A DNA stretch of 64,000 nt from Microcoleus sp. EPA2 (GTDB taxonomy: Bacteria; Cyanobacteriota; Cyanobacteriia; Cyanobacteriales; Microcoleaceae). The notes beneath the pieces were generated by a model. The model saw nothing but the letters and a program-made list of their open reading frames with translations. It did no database searches and was not told where the DNA came from. The position numbers were made by a program, and so were the translations under genes. Below are positions 23,236 through 32,942 of the stretch, in pieces. The stretch is from contig JAHRFD010000014.1 of assembly GCA_020882975.1 (NCBI GenBank), positions 1-64,000 on the forward strand, in the 5' to 3' direction. Positions within the stretch are counted from its first letter, which is position 1. Each line of letters starts with the position of its first letter.

Positions 23236-24435
23236 TTAAGCCTCATCTAAAGCAGCAACACCAGGCAATTCCTTACCTTCAAGCAACTCCAAACTAGCAC
23301 CGCCACCAGTAGAAATGTGGCTCATTTCTGAACCCAAATTCAACTGTTCCACAGCAGCCACCGAGTCACCACCACCAATAATAGTGGTAGTACCAGTCTT
23401 AGTCAGTCCAGCCAAAGAATGAGCGATACCTTCAGTACCGGCAGCAAACTTCTCCATCTCAAACACGCCCATCGGCCCGTTCCAGATGACAGTTTTGCAA
23501 TCAGCCAAAGCCTCTTGGAAAGTTTTGACAGAATCCGGGCCAATATCCAAACCCATCCAACCATCAGGAATGCTCTCAACCGAGACAGTTTGAGTATTAG
23601 CATCACCAGCAAACTTATCAGCAACTACCACATCAGTAGGTAACAGAAAAGTAACTCCCCGTTCCTTGGCCTTGGCTTCCAAAGACTTAGCCAATTCCAG
23701 CTTGTCATCTTCCACCAAAGACTTACCAACGCTCAAGCCACGAGCCTTGTAGAATGTGAAAACCATGCCACCGCCCAAGAGCAATTTGTCGCACTTCTCC
23801 AGCAGTTTTTCTATGACTCCAATCTTGCTCGAAACCTTAGAACCGCCGATAATGGCAGCTAAAGGACGTTGAGGATTGTCGATCGCACTACCAAGATACT
23901 GCAACTCCTTCTCCATCAAAAAGCCAGCCACAGAAGGGCTCAGATACTTAGTAACACCCTCAGTAGAAGCATGAGCCCGGTGAGCAGTGCCAAAAGCATC
24001 ATTGACATACAAATCGGCCACAGAAGCTAACTTCTTAGCAAATTCCGGGTCATTTGCCTCCTCTTCTGGGTAAAAGCGGACATTTTCCAGCAACACCACA
24101 TCGCCATCTTGCATCGCCGCGACAGTAGCAGCGACTTCATCACCGATGCAGTCGTCAGTCTTTTTGACTTCTTTACCCAACAATTCCGACAGTCGCTTAG
24201 CAACAGGAGTCAAGCGCAACTTCTCAGTCACGCCCTTGGGACGGCCGAAGTGGCTGCACAAAATCACCTTAGCGCCCTTGGATGCTAAATCTTGAATTGT
24301 CGGCAGAGCAGCCCGGATGCGAGTATCATCGGTGATACTGCCGTTGTCGAGTGGCACGTTAAAGTCCGCCCGCACCAATACCCGTTTTCCCGATAAGTCC
24401 GATGCCGATAAATTTGCTACAGTTTTTTTTGTCAC
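23236..24435 (-). CDS. pgk: phosphoglycerate kinase
   Basis: A 399-residue glycolytic and Calvin cycle enzyme that interconverts 1,3-bisphosphoglycerate and 3-phosphoglycerate with ADP/ATP, cytosolic. Motifs include [12 protein letters not shown] near the start (about 20-31), SHFGRPKG (62-69), [12 protein letters not shown], the nucleotide site [18 protein letters not shown] (key part GGSKVSSK) and the C-terminal [10 protein letters not shown] and [11 protein letters not shown]. The length is standard. It is a single gene, and its upstream region is shared divergently with the universal stress protein gene. Confidence 0.97.
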   Translation of the reverse strand: MTKKTVANLSASDLSGKRVLVRADFNVPLDNGSITDDTRIRAALPTIQDLASKGAKVILCSHFGRPKGVTEKLRLTPVAKRLSELLGKEVKKTDDCIGDEVAATVAAMQDGDVVLLENVRFYPEEEANDPEFAKKLASVADLYVNDAFGTAHRAHASTEGVTKYLSPSVAGFLMEKELQYLGSAIDNPQRPLAAIIGGSKVSSKIGVIEKLLEKCDKLLLGGGMVFTFYKARGLSVGKSLVEDDKLELAKSLEAKAKERGVTFLLPTDVVVADKFAGDANTQTVSVESIPDGWMGLDIGPDSVKTFQEALADCKTVIWNGPMGVFEMEKFAAGTEGIAHSLAGLTKTGTTTIIGGGDSVAAVEQLNLGSEMSHISTGGGASLELLEGKELPGVAALDEA

Positions 24436-24619
24436 AGGATTAACCTCCTAAATATGTGTCTTTTTGTTGAATTCCGTTGTAATGGTGGCACTGGTCACTG
24501 GTACTTGGGCCTCGGACGCATTCAACCGCGCCCGTACAAAAAACGGAAGATGGAACAAACGGCACTAATTGGTTCAACCTAAACATTTTATCGGAGTCCG
24601 TGTCCCGGAGATGTGCAGT

Positions 24620-25033
24620 ATGTTCAAGACTGTCTTATTTCCAGTAGATCAAAGCCGAGAAGCCCGCGAAGCTGCCGAAAAGGTTGTCAATATCGTGAAA
24701 ACCTACGGTGCTCGTTTAGTGATTCTGTCGGTAGTCGAACCCCCAGCCGAGGGTGGCGAATCCCCGCCGCGAGAAACAATGGCTTCACCCGAAGCCGTCG
24801 CCAAACTGCTTTCTGATGCTCAGGCGATGTTCTCCCAGCAGGGAATTGAAGCTGAAATCATTGAACGGGAAGGCAAGCCTGCCTTCACGATTTGTGATGT
24901 GGCTGACGAAATTGGGGCTGATTTGATTGTAATGGGCTGTCGAGGGATGGGTTTAACTGATGATGGGGCGTCTGACAGCGTTACCAGTCGGGTGATAAAC
25001 TTATCTCCTTGTGCAGTTTTGATTGTGCCTTAG
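24620..25033 (+). CDS. universal stress protein (UspA family)
   Basis: A 137-residue single Usp domain. The ATG at 24620 (MFKTVLFPVDQS) is preferred, with GGAG 9 nt upstream, because the longer frame adds only untypical residues. Typical features are the start KTVLFPVDQS, the strand GARLVILSVVEPP and the ATP-binding-type C-terminal motif GADLIVMGCRGMG followed by SRVINLSPCAVLIV. The GxxG-9-G(S/T) spacing is only partly kept (GCRGMG...SDSVTS). Usually stress-induced and cytosolic. It is divergent from pgk. Confidence 0.9.
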   Translation: MFKTVLFPVDQSREAREAAEKVVNIVKTYGARLVILSVVEPPAEGGESPPRETMASPEAVAKLLSDAQAMFSQQGIEAEIIEREGKPAFTICDVADEIGADLIVMGCRGMGLTDDGASDSVTSRVINLSPCAVLIVP

Positions 25034-25303
25034 TCATTGGTCAGTAGTCATTGGTCAGTAGTCATTAGTTATTAGTTATTGGTTATTGGTTATGAGTTAT
25101 TGGTTATTGGTTGAATGATAACTGCCAACTGACTACTGCCAACTGACTAATGCCAACTGACTAATGCCAACTGACTAATGACAGTTGACTGTTAACTGTC
25201 AACTGTTGACTAATAACTGTTGACTGTTAACTGTTAACTGTCAACTGTCAACTAATGACTAATGACTAATGACTAATAACTAATAACTAATAACTAATAA
25301 CTC
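25034..25303. repeat. 270-bp short tandem repeat block, self-complementary
   Basis: The left half repeats GTCATTGGTCAGTA and TTATTGG units. The middle repeats CCAACTGACTAATG (four near-copies) and GTTAACTGTCAACT. The right half repeats AATGACT and AATAACT. Left and right halves are complementary, so the whole spacer between the stress protein gene and ylqF could fold into one long imperfect hairpin. No gene. Confidence 0.75.
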
Positions 25304-26158
25304 ATGAAAATTCACTGGTATCCCGGTCACATTGCCAAAGCTGAACGGGCATTAAAAGAACAACTAAAGCGAGTAGATGTGGTGCTAGAAGTCCGAGATG
25401 CCCGCATTCCTTTGGCTACTCACCATCCCCAAATGCTGAATTGGGTGGGCAGCAAAGCACGCATCTTAGTTATTAATCGGATGGATATGATTTCGCCTCG
25501 GTTGCGGGAGGAATGGGAAAACTGGTTTGAAGCAAGGGGGGAATCGGTTTATTTTACTAATGCCGAACATGGACACGGCATAAATGCTTTGGCGGATGCT
25601 GTACAGAATGCTGGGGTGCAATTGAATCAAAGAAGATTCGATCGCGGTATGCTTCCTCGTCCTGTCCGAGCGGTGGTGATTGGCTTTCCCAATGTGGGAA
25701 AATCTGCTTTAATTAACAGGCTGTTGGGACGCAAAGTCGTAGATAGTGCGCGCAGGGCTGGAGTAACTCGATCGCTCCGATGGGTTCGCATTTCTGACCA
25801 AATTGAGTTGTTAGATACCCCCGGAGTGATTCCCACCCGCATTAACAATCAAGACAATGCTCTCAAGTTAGCTATTTGTGAAGATATTGGCGAAGCAGCT
25901 TACGACAATCAGGTAGTAGCAGCGGCGATGGTCGATTTGCTCCTGGGGCTGGAAGCTACTGATGATACTTTGATCTCAGTATCTGGTTTCAAATCCAGAT
26001 ATAAATTAGATGCTTTATCTACTAATGGTGAAAATTATTTACACGAGGTAGCTAAAGAAAGACATCAAGGAGATGTGGAACGAATGGCACGGCAAATGTT
26101 GAATGATTTTAGAACTGGTGTTTTGGGTCAGCTTCCTTTGGAGTTACCGCCGATTTGA
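25304..26158 (+). CDS. ylqF: ribosome biogenesis GTPase YlqF/RbgA
   Basis: A 284-residue circularly permuted GTPase that helps mature the 50S subunit. It starts MKIHWYPGHIAKAERAL, typical of the family. The G motifs come in permuted order: G4 NRMD (about 61-64), G1 GFPNVGKSAL (about 124-133), G2 GVTRS and G3 DTPGVI (about 171-176). A C-terminal helical domain follows (DNQVVAAAMVDLLLGL...). The ATG immediately follows the repeat block (ATAACTC-ATG), so no ribosome binding site is visible. The identification is secure. Confidence 0.95.
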   Translation: MKIHWYPGHIAKAERALKEQLKRVDVVLEVRDARIPLATHHPQMLNWVGSKARILVINRMDMISPRLREEWENWFEARGESVYFTNAEHGHGINALADAVQNAGVQLNQRRFDRGMLPRPVRAVVIGFPNVGKSALINRLLGRKVVDSARRAGVTRSLRWVRISDQIELLDTPGVIPTRINNQDNALKLAICEDIGEAAYDNQVVAAAMVDLLLGLEATDDTLISVSGFKSRYKLDALSTNGENYLHEVAKERHQGDVERMARQMLNDFRTGVLGQLPLELPPI

Positions 26159-26167
26159 TCTAGCCGT

Positions 26168-26977
26168 TTAAAAATCCAAATCCACACTTGACTTGAGGTT
26201 GATGATTTTCACTTCATCTCCTATGTGTAGTATTTTTCCTGATAAGCCATCGGGTACTCGCGTGTTAATATTAAGTTGCGACAAGTGATTTAAAGGCAAT
26301 CTTCTTGCGGAATCAGCTAGGGTTTTATTCCGCTTGGCTGTGAATACCTTTTGAAAATTGGGATAAACTTCTTCCCTCAAATAATTGGGCGGGGATAGGA
26401 TAGAGCGTTGGCTGGGATTAAGAGCTTGAAATAGGGTTGTTCCTATTTGCAAGCGCACAATTTCTTCATTTTCTGCAAACAGTTGGTCTTCCCAAAACGG
26501 CGGCACGTCTCCAATTTCAATATTAGCTCGTAAGTGCTGTCGCATTTCATTGACACAAACTCTGGGAAACCAAGATGCAATTTCTGCAATTGTTTCGGTA
26601 CTGATGATGGTTGGTCCCGGTGCTGCGGGATTTTCGGGAAAGCCGGTTAGCAAGTCCTCAACTAACTTGACACGGAAACCGAAGTAGCTAGTCAACCAAG
26701 ATTGTATTCTGGTACGTTCTCGATCGATGTGAAAAAATATTTCTTGTTCAGTGCCTTGAATTTTCAGACCAACGATGTTATTGCTGATGTTAAAGGATAA
26801 ACGCAGAAAACAAGCTCCGTTGTGGCGCTGGCAGTTCACAAATTCACCTTGCTCGTCATAGATAGCAAAGGAGCGATCGCCTTTTAGAGCGCCGCTAGGA
26901 AGAAGAGTTGCTTGACTGACAGCTATGCCGTCTAGGGATTTGATTGGATAGATATGAATACTGGCAACGTAAGCCAT
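26168..26977 (-). CDS. MOSC-domain protein lacking the usual Cys motif
   Basis: A 269-residue protein with an N-terminal MOSC beta-barrel domain (AYVASIHIYPIKSLDGI, GDRSFAIYD) and a C-terminal MOSC domain (ETIAEIASWF, MRQHLRANI, FWEDQLF, LQIGTTLF). Relatives of the YcbX/mARC kind bind molybdenum cofactor through a Cys in a motif like NPCQRC. Here the corresponding segment is NPSQRS, with Ser codons AGC and TCT. Molybdenum binding by that residue is therefore unlikely unless another residue serves. Convergent with ylqF, only 9 bp apart. Confidence 0.8.
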   Translation of the reverse strand: MAYVASIHIYPIKSLDGIAVSQATLLPSGALKGDRSFAIYDEQGEFVNCQRHNGACFLRLSFNISNNIVGLKIQGTEQEIFFHIDRERTRIQSWLTSYFGFRVKLVEDLLTGFPENPAAPGPTIISTETIAEIASWFPRVCVNEMRQHLRANIEIGDVPPFWEDQLFAENEEIVRLQIGTTLFQALNPSQRSILSPPNYLREEVYPNFQKVFTAKRNKTLADSARRLPLNHLSQLNINTRVPDGLSGKILHIGDEVKIINLKSSVDLDF

Positions 26978-27177
26978 TTCGATTTAGTGAGCAAAATTAT
27001 TGTCAATCTCTAATCATACCTTTTATTTGGTATTAAGGTGAGAATAATTTATAATTATTCATGAGTTTATTTTAACTTAGTGAGAGACTGCTTATAAAGA
27101 AACAATAAAAAAATTAGTCAAAATTTATTGTACATATTATGCTCAGAATGTTTAACGCTTAAAGAGAGTTAAAAATA

Positions 27178-27894
27178 ATGATCGACCCAAAAAAAACAGG
27201 CGGGATGTCGAGGCGGAATGCCATCTTGATGACTGGTGCAGGGGCGCTGGTGGCAGCCATTGCACCAGGAGTCTTAAAAGTGGAAGCGGCAAATGCTAGC
27301 ACAGAGGCCAGCCCAAACATCACTTCTGATGCAGCACTCCAGAAATTGATGGACGGGAATCGGCGCTACATTGAACAAAAACGGACATTTCCTGACCAAG
27401 CCCGATCGCGCATTGTAGAATTAGCAAAGGGTCAACATCCCTTTGCGATCGTTCTTTGCTGTTCCGATTCGCGGGTGGTTCCTGAAATTCTTTTTGACCA
27501 AGGATTGGGGGATTTATTTGATATCCGAGTAGCTGGAAATGTCCTAGACGATGCTGTTATCGGAACCATGGAATATGGTGTCGCAGAATTGGGTACTCCC
27601 TTGGTTATCATCCTGGGTCACGAACACTGCGGTGCTGTCAAAGCAGCTTTAGATGGTAAACCAGTCCCCGGTAAAGTTGGGAGTTTGGTGGCGGCGATTC
27701 AACCGGCGGTTGATTCGATCAAAGGTCAACCGGGGGATGCCTGGGATAACGCAGTCAAAGCTAATGTGAAAATGAACGTAAATAAGTTAAAACAATCATC
27801 ACCAATTATAGCTGAAGCAGTTAAAGCAGGCAAACTTAAAGTGGTTGGGGGACGCTATGATTTGGATACTGGTACGGTAGAGATGGTTGGTTAA
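27178..27894 (+). CDS. beta-class carbonic anhydrase with export signal
   Basis: A 238-residue enzyme hydrating CO2 to bicarbonate. The first 40 residues contain MSRRNAILMTGAGALVAAIAPG, of which the SRR plus hydrophobic Ala-rich core looks like a twin-arginine export signal. Zinc-binding residues are visible: Cys with the Asp-Arg dyad in CCSDSR (about 99-104) and His/Cys in GHEHCGAV (about 152-159). It may correspond to the periplasmic EcaB-like enzymes of cyanobacteria, but I am not sure of the subgroup. Single gene, divergent from the MOSC gene. Confidence 0.9.
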   Translation: MIDPKKTGGMSRRNAILMTGAGALVAAIAPGVLKVEAANASTEASPNITSDAALQKLMDGNRRYIEQKRTFPDQARSRIVELAKGQHPFAIVLCCSDSRVVPEILFDQGLGDLFDIRVAGNVLDDAVIGTMEYGVAELGTPLVIILGHEHCGAVKAALDGKPVPGKVGSLVAAIQPAVDSIKGQPGDAWDNAVKANVKMNVNKLKQSSPIIAEAVKAGKLKVVGGRYDLDTGTVEMVG

Positions 27895-28016
27895 TTTGCT
27901 TGATTGTATCTGATATTTTGACTATGTTTATGAACAGGCAAGATGTCTGTTCCACGAATAGGGAATTTGATTTTGGGGTGGGCCGGAGAACCCGCCCATA
28001 AAAGCCTTCAACTCAG

Positions 28017-29204
28017 TTAGATTAACCCCATCTCTTGCAGTCCCCGGCGCAGGCGTTCTGCTTCAAAAGGACGGCGCTGTTCGTGAAGGGCGATCGCCCT
28101 TTTGAATTCTGCTAAACTCTCAGGCATTTTACCAATTTTCAGCAGCGCTACGGCCAAGTTTTGATGTGCTTCCGCGTGTTCGGGAGCGATTTTAATTGCT
28201 TGTCGATAATAGGCGATCGCATCTGTCAAATTCCCCGCGGCTTTCAGTGTTAGTCCTAAATTATAGTGACCAGTGGCAAAAGTGGGGTCAATTTTCAAAG
28301 CAGCTTTGTAAGCCATTTGGGCACCGGTCAAATCTCCCTCATCTTTGAGCAAATTTCCCAAATTATTGTAAGCACCCAACTTAATCGCTGGGAATACTTT
28401 GGTATTAATTGCTGCTTGATAGTGTTCCTTGGCTTTCACAAATTGCTGTTGGTGGCGGTAAGCAATTCCCAAATGATAGTTAAGTTCGTAAATGATAGAA
28501 TCATCAATGGGGATAAGGGTCAAGCCCTTAGTTAATAAATCAATTCCTCGCTGTATTTGTCCGCTTTCTACATATAAAGCGCCTAATTTACTACAAGCAT
28601 AGGCATCGTTTGGATAATAGGTGATATATCTTTCCATTGCCACTTGAGCTTTTTGGAATTTGTGTTTAGTGGCGATCGCATCTTGTTGATAACCAGAGTG
28701 CAAAATCGCTACATCCGCCAAAGCAACTATTTTCCACTCCGGTTCCCTCTGCAAAATCTCAGCCACGCTGTCGTCTACCATGGCGTGATAAGGTCGAGAA
28801 AACCGGATATCGTGGCGATGGCGAAACAACCGCGACACCAGGGAATAGGGAGATTGAGAAGCACCGATTTCTTGACGGATGAGATTGATTACTAAAGTGC
28901 GATCGCTCTCAAGAGCCTGCTTTATTTGAGGTAAAATCTCCGGTACCAGCACTTCATCGGCATCCAACACTAAAATCCAGTCACCCGTGGCGTACTTGAG
29001 ACACTCATTGCGGGCTGCTGCGAAATCATCGCCCCATTCAAAGTGATAGACTCTCGCCCCGAATTCTCGTGCAATTTCACAAGTGCGATCGCGCGAACCA
29101 GTGTCCAGCACCACAATTTCATCAACAACATTCTTAACGCTAGCCAAAGTCCGCGGTAGGGCTGCTTCTTCATTCTTTACAATCATACACAAACTTAGAT
29201 CCAT
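28017..29204 (-). CDS. family 2 glycosyltransferase with TPR repeats
   Basis: A 395-residue protein. Residues 1-95 are a GT-A glycosyltransferase core: MDLSLCMIVKNEEAALPRTL, EIVVLDTGSRDRT and the metal-binding DADE in LVLDADEVL. From about residue 200 there are five or so TPR units (GAYNNLGNLLKDEGDLTGA, GHYNLGLTLKAAGNLTDAI, AHQNLAVALLKIGK). Such fusions are common in cyanobacteria and may glycosylate proteins or envelope components; the acceptor is unknown. The ATG at 29204 is preferred over the in-frame TTG at 29213. Confidence 0.88.
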   Translation of the reverse strand: MDLSLCMIVKNEEAALPRTLASVKNVVDEIVVLDTGSRDRTCEIAREFGARVYHFEWGDDFAAARNECLKYATGDWILVLDADEVLVPEILPQIKQALESDRTLVINLIRQEIGASQSPYSLVSRLFRHRHDIRFSRPYHAMVDDSVAEILQREPEWKIVALADVAILHSGYQQDAIATKHKFQKAQVAMERYITYYPNDAYACSKLGALYVESGQIQRGIDLLTKGLTLIPIDDSIIYELNYHLGIAYRHQQQFVKAKEHYQAAINTKVFPAIKLGAYNNLGNLLKDEGDLTGAQMAYKAALKIDPTFATGHYNLGLTLKAAGNLTDAIAYYRQAIKIAPEHAEAHQNLAVALLKIGKMPESLAEFKRAIALHEQRRPFEAERLRRGLQEMGLI

Positions 29205-29515
29205 CGGGCCCAATCTTTCCTATTTTTAAAGAATTATTGTAGTTTTATTGAGAAGTAAAAAACCAACACCTCAAGCCAAAGTTGTCATTTTCCATTCAGA
29301 CTCCAGCCTAGTTAGTTTCTAGCTTTTACCTTTCTTCGCTAAAAAGGTGTGGTTAACTCTTTTGACATACTCAACGACCTCAAAATTTTAACTATTCTTG
29401 ATAAATCGTACCACTTTAGGTTCCTCCCTACGGTAGAGACAACCAATCAATATCTGTTGTTATTCTAAGAACATAAGACAAGGCACAAAACAGTTTAGGA
29501 TTCAGGAGAAAAGAA
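29205..29515. other. divergent promoter region
   Basis: 311 bp of AT-rich DNA between the glycosyltransferase and the small GlsB-like gene, which are divergent. TTGACA at about 29362 is a candidate -35 element for the rightward gene but has no good -10 partner. Nothing else is seen. Confidence 0.4.
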
Positions 29516-29785
29516 ATGGGCATTATTGCATGGATTGTTTTAGGACTCATTGCCGGCGCGATCGCTAAAGCTATTTACCCCGGACAACAAGGCGGCGGTT
29601 TCCTCGCTACAACAGGTTTAGGAATTTTGGGAGCGCTAGTGGGAGGTTATTTAGGTCAAGTCTTCCTGGGGACGAGCGGGGGAGCATCCTTCGGCGCATT
29701 AACGATACCTAGCGTTGCATTTGCCGTCCTAGGTGCGATCGTTCTACTTTTCATCTGGGGTTTATTAACTCAACGTACCGTATAA
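29516..29785 (+). CDS. GlsB/YeaQ/YmgE family small membrane protein
   Basis: An 89-residue protein with three predicted membrane helices. The Gly-rich pattern IIAWIVLGLIAGAIAKAIYPG, of which WIVLGLIAGAIAK is the family mark, is followed by LATTGLGILGALVGGYLG and a last helix SVAFAVLGAIVLLFIWGLL. The family is called transglycosylase-associated or stress-response membrane protein, with no proven function. AGGAGAAAAGAA gives a strong ribosome binding site before the ATG. A clear hairpin terminator follows at 29817. Confidence 0.9.
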   Translation: MGIIAWIVLGLIAGAIAKAIYPGQQGGGFLATTGLGILGALVGGYLGQVFLGTSGGASFGALTIPSVAFAVLGAIVLLFIWGLLTQRTV

Positions 29786-29816
29786 AAAATCTTGTAAATT
29801 CCCAGTCAATAATTTT

Positions 29817-29850
29817 AACAATCCTCCAGGCAGAATACTGGAGGATTGTT
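29817..29850 (+). terminator. 13-bp hairpin terminator
   Basis: AACAATCCTCCAG pairs perfectly with CTGGAGGATTGTT around an 8-nt loop, 31 bp after the stop of the small membrane protein gene. It is also positioned between it and the convergent sppA gene, so it may serve both. Confidence 0.75.
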
Positions 29851-29916
29851 ATTTGAGTAAGAATTAATAGCAGTTGCCCTGGGGCGCGGTTGCTATATGA
29901 CTCATCTCAATATCAA

Positions 29917-31737
29917 TTAATCAATCCGAAAATTGAAAGGCAAGCGAACATAAACTCCCTGGGGATCGTTCATCGACTGCACCACGGCAAGTTCCTGCTG
30001 CATTTTATGCACTTCTGCCGTCAGGGGATCGAGTTTGACTGCTGCTTTGGTGGCGCGCACGCCGGACAGTTTTTCCAACAGGCGCTCCTCCAAACTGCGA
30101 CGTTTTGGATATTCTTCCAATTGCCAATCATTGCCTAGTTTAGCTTGTTTGACGGCTTCTTTGACAGCATCTTCCAGACCCCCAATGCGATCGACTAAAC
30201 CCAACTCCTTAGCGGCCGCGCCAGACCAAACCCGACCTTGAGCAATTTCCTGTACCTTATTTTTGGGCAGTTTGCGAGAATCGGCGACTTTAGTAATAAA
30301 TCGATCGTAAATGCGATCGACAACCCTCTGAATATTAGCCAATTCTTGAGGATTTTTCGGGCGAGAAATCGTGTTAGTATCAGCAAAGCGGCCTGTTTTC
30401 ACGACATCCCAAGTTACGCCGTTGTTGGTAGCTAATTTTTCGACGTTGGGTAGCATTCCAAAAACGCCAATCGAACCAGTAATCGTATTAGATTCCGCAA
30501 AAATCAGGCTGGAACCCATGGAAATCCAATAGCCACCGGAAGCTGCTAAATTACCCATGGAAACAATCACGGGTTTTTTCTTAGCAGTGAGTACCACTTC
30601 CCTGGCGATGATTTCAGATGCCGTGACACTGCCTCCGGGACTGTTGACGCGCAAAACTACTGATTTTACGTCGTTATCATCTCGGATTTTACGCAATTCT
30701 TGAGCGATGCGATCGCCTCCTACTTGACTCACGCCCCCTTCGCCGTCTACAATTTCTCCTTCGGCATAAAGTATAGCCACTTGCTTGTGATTATCAGCGC
30801 GATTTGAATTTTTATTTTCAGCAATTTTGGCGTAATTTTTAAGACTAATTTGTTTGAAAGATTTGTTTTCTCCATCGGTTCCAGTTAGTTTCTTAAGTTC
30901 GGTGACAATTTCGTCAAAGTATGCAACTTTATCAACTAACTTGCTTTTGAGAGCTTCCTCCGCCATCAACGTGCCACCATTATCTGCGATCGCCTGCAAT
31001 TGCGGCACAGTCAATTTGCGGTTTGGCCCCACCGTTGTCAGATATTCACCCCAAATATCTCCCAACAACTTTTGAGTTTGCTGGCGATTTTCTGGGCTCA
31101 TTTTTTTCAGCAAAAATGGTTCGACGGCTGACTTATATTTGCCGACGCGAGTAACTTGCACTCCCACTCCATATTTTTCTAGTGCGCCGGCAAAAAACGT
31201 TGTCTGACTGCTAAAACCGTTGATTTCCACAGAACCAAAGGGATTGATAGCAATGGTATTGGCAACGGAACCAAGGTAATATTCTCGCTCGTTCCAATCC
31301 ATTTCATAAGCAAAAATTGGTTTTTTGGCATCTCGAAAACGCTGCAATGCCGATCGCACTTCTTTGAGATTAGCAAACCCACTACCGGCAGAATCAGAAT
31401 TACCTTCGAGATAAATACCAACGATTTTCGGATCTTTTTTCGCAGATTCGATCGCATCTAAAACAGTACGCAGCGTCACAGCATCCGAACCATCATCAGA
31501 AAGCACTTCTTCAATAGCCGCCCCGGTACTGCGGCTGGGTTTACTGTCAGTAATATTCAGAGAAAGATCTAATACTAATACAGATTTATCTTTAACTTGC
31601 GGGCCTGCGTCTTTAGAAGAAGAGGCAGCCACAGCAATTAGCACTACCAGTCCTCCCAATCCTAGGGTACCCAGCATTACCAGTCCTAGGAGGCTTCCTA
31701 GAAAACTGGCAAAGGTATATTTTAGGAAATCTTTCAT
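29917..31737 (-). CDS. sppA: signal peptide peptidase SppA, 67K type
   Basis: A 606-residue membrane-bound serine protease that degrades cleaved signal peptides; in cyanobacteria SppA is also linked to light acclimation. An N-terminal membrane helix (about 8-40) is followed by two tandem S49 domains. The general-base Lys is in RVGKYKSAVEPF of the first domain (about residue 203). The nucleophile Ser lies in MGNLAASGGYW of the second domain (about residue 398), as expected for the 67K type. The C-terminal part has RVWSGAAAKELGLVDRIGG. A shorter paralogue is encoded at 40291. Confidence 0.92.
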   Translation of the reverse strand: MKDFLKYTFASFLGSLLGLVMLGTLGLGGLVVLIAVAASSSKDAGPQVKDKSVLVLDLSLNITDSKPSRSTGAAIEEVLSDDGSDAVTLRTVLDAIESAKKDPKIVGIYLEGNSDSAGSGFANLKEVRSALQRFRDAKKPIFAYEMDWNEREYYLGSVANTIAINPFGSVEINGFSSQTTFFAGALEKYGVGVQVTRVGKYKSAVEPFLLKKMSPENRQQTQKLLGDIWGEYLTTVGPNRKLTVPQLQAIADNGGTLMAEEALKSKLVDKVAYFDEIVTELKKLTGTDGENKSFKQISLKNYAKIAENKNSNRADNHKQVAILYAEGEIVDGEGGVSQVGGDRIAQELRKIRDDNDVKSVVLRVNSPGGSVTASEIIAREVVLTAKKKPVIVSMGNLAASGGYWISMGSSLIFAESNTITGSIGVFGMLPNVEKLATNNGVTWDVVKTGRFADTNTISRPKNPQELANIQRVVDRIYDRFITKVADSRKLPKNKVQEIAQGRVWSGAAAKELGLVDRIGGLEDAVKEAVKQAKLGNDWQLEEYPKRRSLEERLLEKLSGVRATKAAVKLDPLTAEVHKMQQELAVVQSMNDPQGVYVRLPFNFRID

Positions 31738-31743
31738 TTAACT

Positions 31744-31830
31744 AATTGGTAATTGAGCATTAGACCTTGGTTATTAGTTATTGTATTGGTAGCAACTAAC
31801 AACTAATAAATAACCAATAACCAATAACAT
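31744..31830. repeat. GGTTATT/AATAACC self-complementary repeat spacer
   Basis: GGTTATTAGTTATTG on the left and AACTAATAAATAACCAATAACC on the right can pair. This short repeat fills the spacer between fni and sppA, both on the minus strand. Confidence 0.6.
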
Positions 31831-31834
31831 CCTT

Positions 31835-32896
31835 CTATCTTAACCTTTCCAAAACTCCAGAATGTTGTAACTCATCAAGGTTAGCGCAGCCGGTACAGAA
31901 CATCACTGTGGCAATCTCTGCAATTAAAACCTCAACCAAAAGCTCTAAAGCTGATTCCGATTCCGCTGCTGCTTGCAAAAACGGCCTCGCCAGCCCCGCC
32001 ATATCCGCACCTAGGGCGATGGCCTTGGCTGCATCCAAACCATGCTGCAAGCCTCCAGAAGCAATCAGAGGAACATCAGGCGCTGTGGCGCGGGTACTGA
32101 CAATGCACTCGGCTGTCGGTATCCCCCAGTCAGCAAAGGTTGCGCCCAATCGGCGCTGCTTACCATCAAGCGCACGCTCTCCTTCTATTTTCGCCCAAGA
32201 AGTGCCTCCAGCTCCAGCAATGTCGATCGCACTCACCCCTGCTGCGAGCAATTTTGTTGCCATTTTTCCTGAAATGCCATTACCAACCTCTTTCGCAATT
32301 ACTGGTACTGGCAATTTTTCACACAATTTGGCAATCTTATCCAGCAGTCCTTTAAAGTTAGTATCACCTTCAGTTTGAACACACTCTTGCAGAGGATTGA
32401 GGTGCAAAATTAGAGCATCTGCTTCCAGAAGATCGACAATTTTTTGACACTGTGCCAAACCGTAATTATAGTTTAATTGAACTGCACCGATGTTAGCAAA
32501 TAGGAGAATATCAGGAGCGCGGCGTCGGACTGCAAAGGTATCGGCGAGTTGAGGATTTTCGATGGCGATGCGCTGGGAACCGACACCCATGGCAATTTTG
32601 TATTTTTGAGCGACATCGGCGAGGCGATAATTAATAGTCTGGGCTAATTCAGTGCCACCAGTCATGGAGGAAATTAGCAGAGGTGCAGCTAATTTTTTTC
32701 CCAGAAATGTTGAGGTTAAATCGATTTCAGTGCGATCGAGTTCTGGCAAACAGCAGTGAGTAAAACGGTAGCGTTCAAATCCGCTAGTAGTTTCGCGGAA
32801 TTGTACATCTTCTTCGATGCAGAGCCGGAGGTGGTCTGCTTTACGGGTTTCGATGGGCGAGGGTGGGGTTAGGGACAAGTTCACAGGGGAGTTCAC
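31835..32896 (-). CDS. fni: isopentenyl-diphosphate Delta-isomerase, type 2
   Basis: A 353-residue FMN- and NADPH-dependent enzyme interconverting IPP and DMAPP in isoprenoid synthesis (MEP pathway organisms such as cyanobacteria). Motifs are [16 protein letters not shown] near the start (about 18-33), [56 protein letters not shown] and [12 protein letters not shown]. The start is a GTG. It is a member of the lycopene/carotenoid precursor pathway; crtR is elsewhere in this window. Confidence 0.95.
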   Translation of the reverse strand: MNSPVNLSLTPPSPIETRKADHLRLCIEEDVQFRETTSGFERYRFTHCCLPELDRTEIDLTSTFLGKKLAAPLLISSMTGGTELAQTINYRLADVAQKYKIAMGVGSQRIAIENPQLADTFAVRRRAPDILLFANIGAVQLNYNYGLAQCQKIVDLLEADALILHLNPLQECVQTEGDTNFKGLLDKIAKLCEKLPVPVIAKEVGNGISGKMATKLLAAGVSAIDIAGAGGTSWAKIEGERALDGKQRRLGATFADWGIPTAECIVSTRATAPDVPLIASGGLQHGLDAAKAIALGADMAGLARPFLQAAAESESALELLVEVLIAEIATVMFCTGCANLDELQHSGVLERLR

Positions 32897-32942
32897 AGGG
32901 GGAATTTTGGGGTTAAAATATCATCTTAATTCTACTCTTTTA

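Noticed and set aside
25034-25303. CRISPR or tRNA-like repeat region
   Set aside because: Units of about 7-14 bp without spacers and with complementary halves fit heptamer short tandem repeats, not CRISPR.
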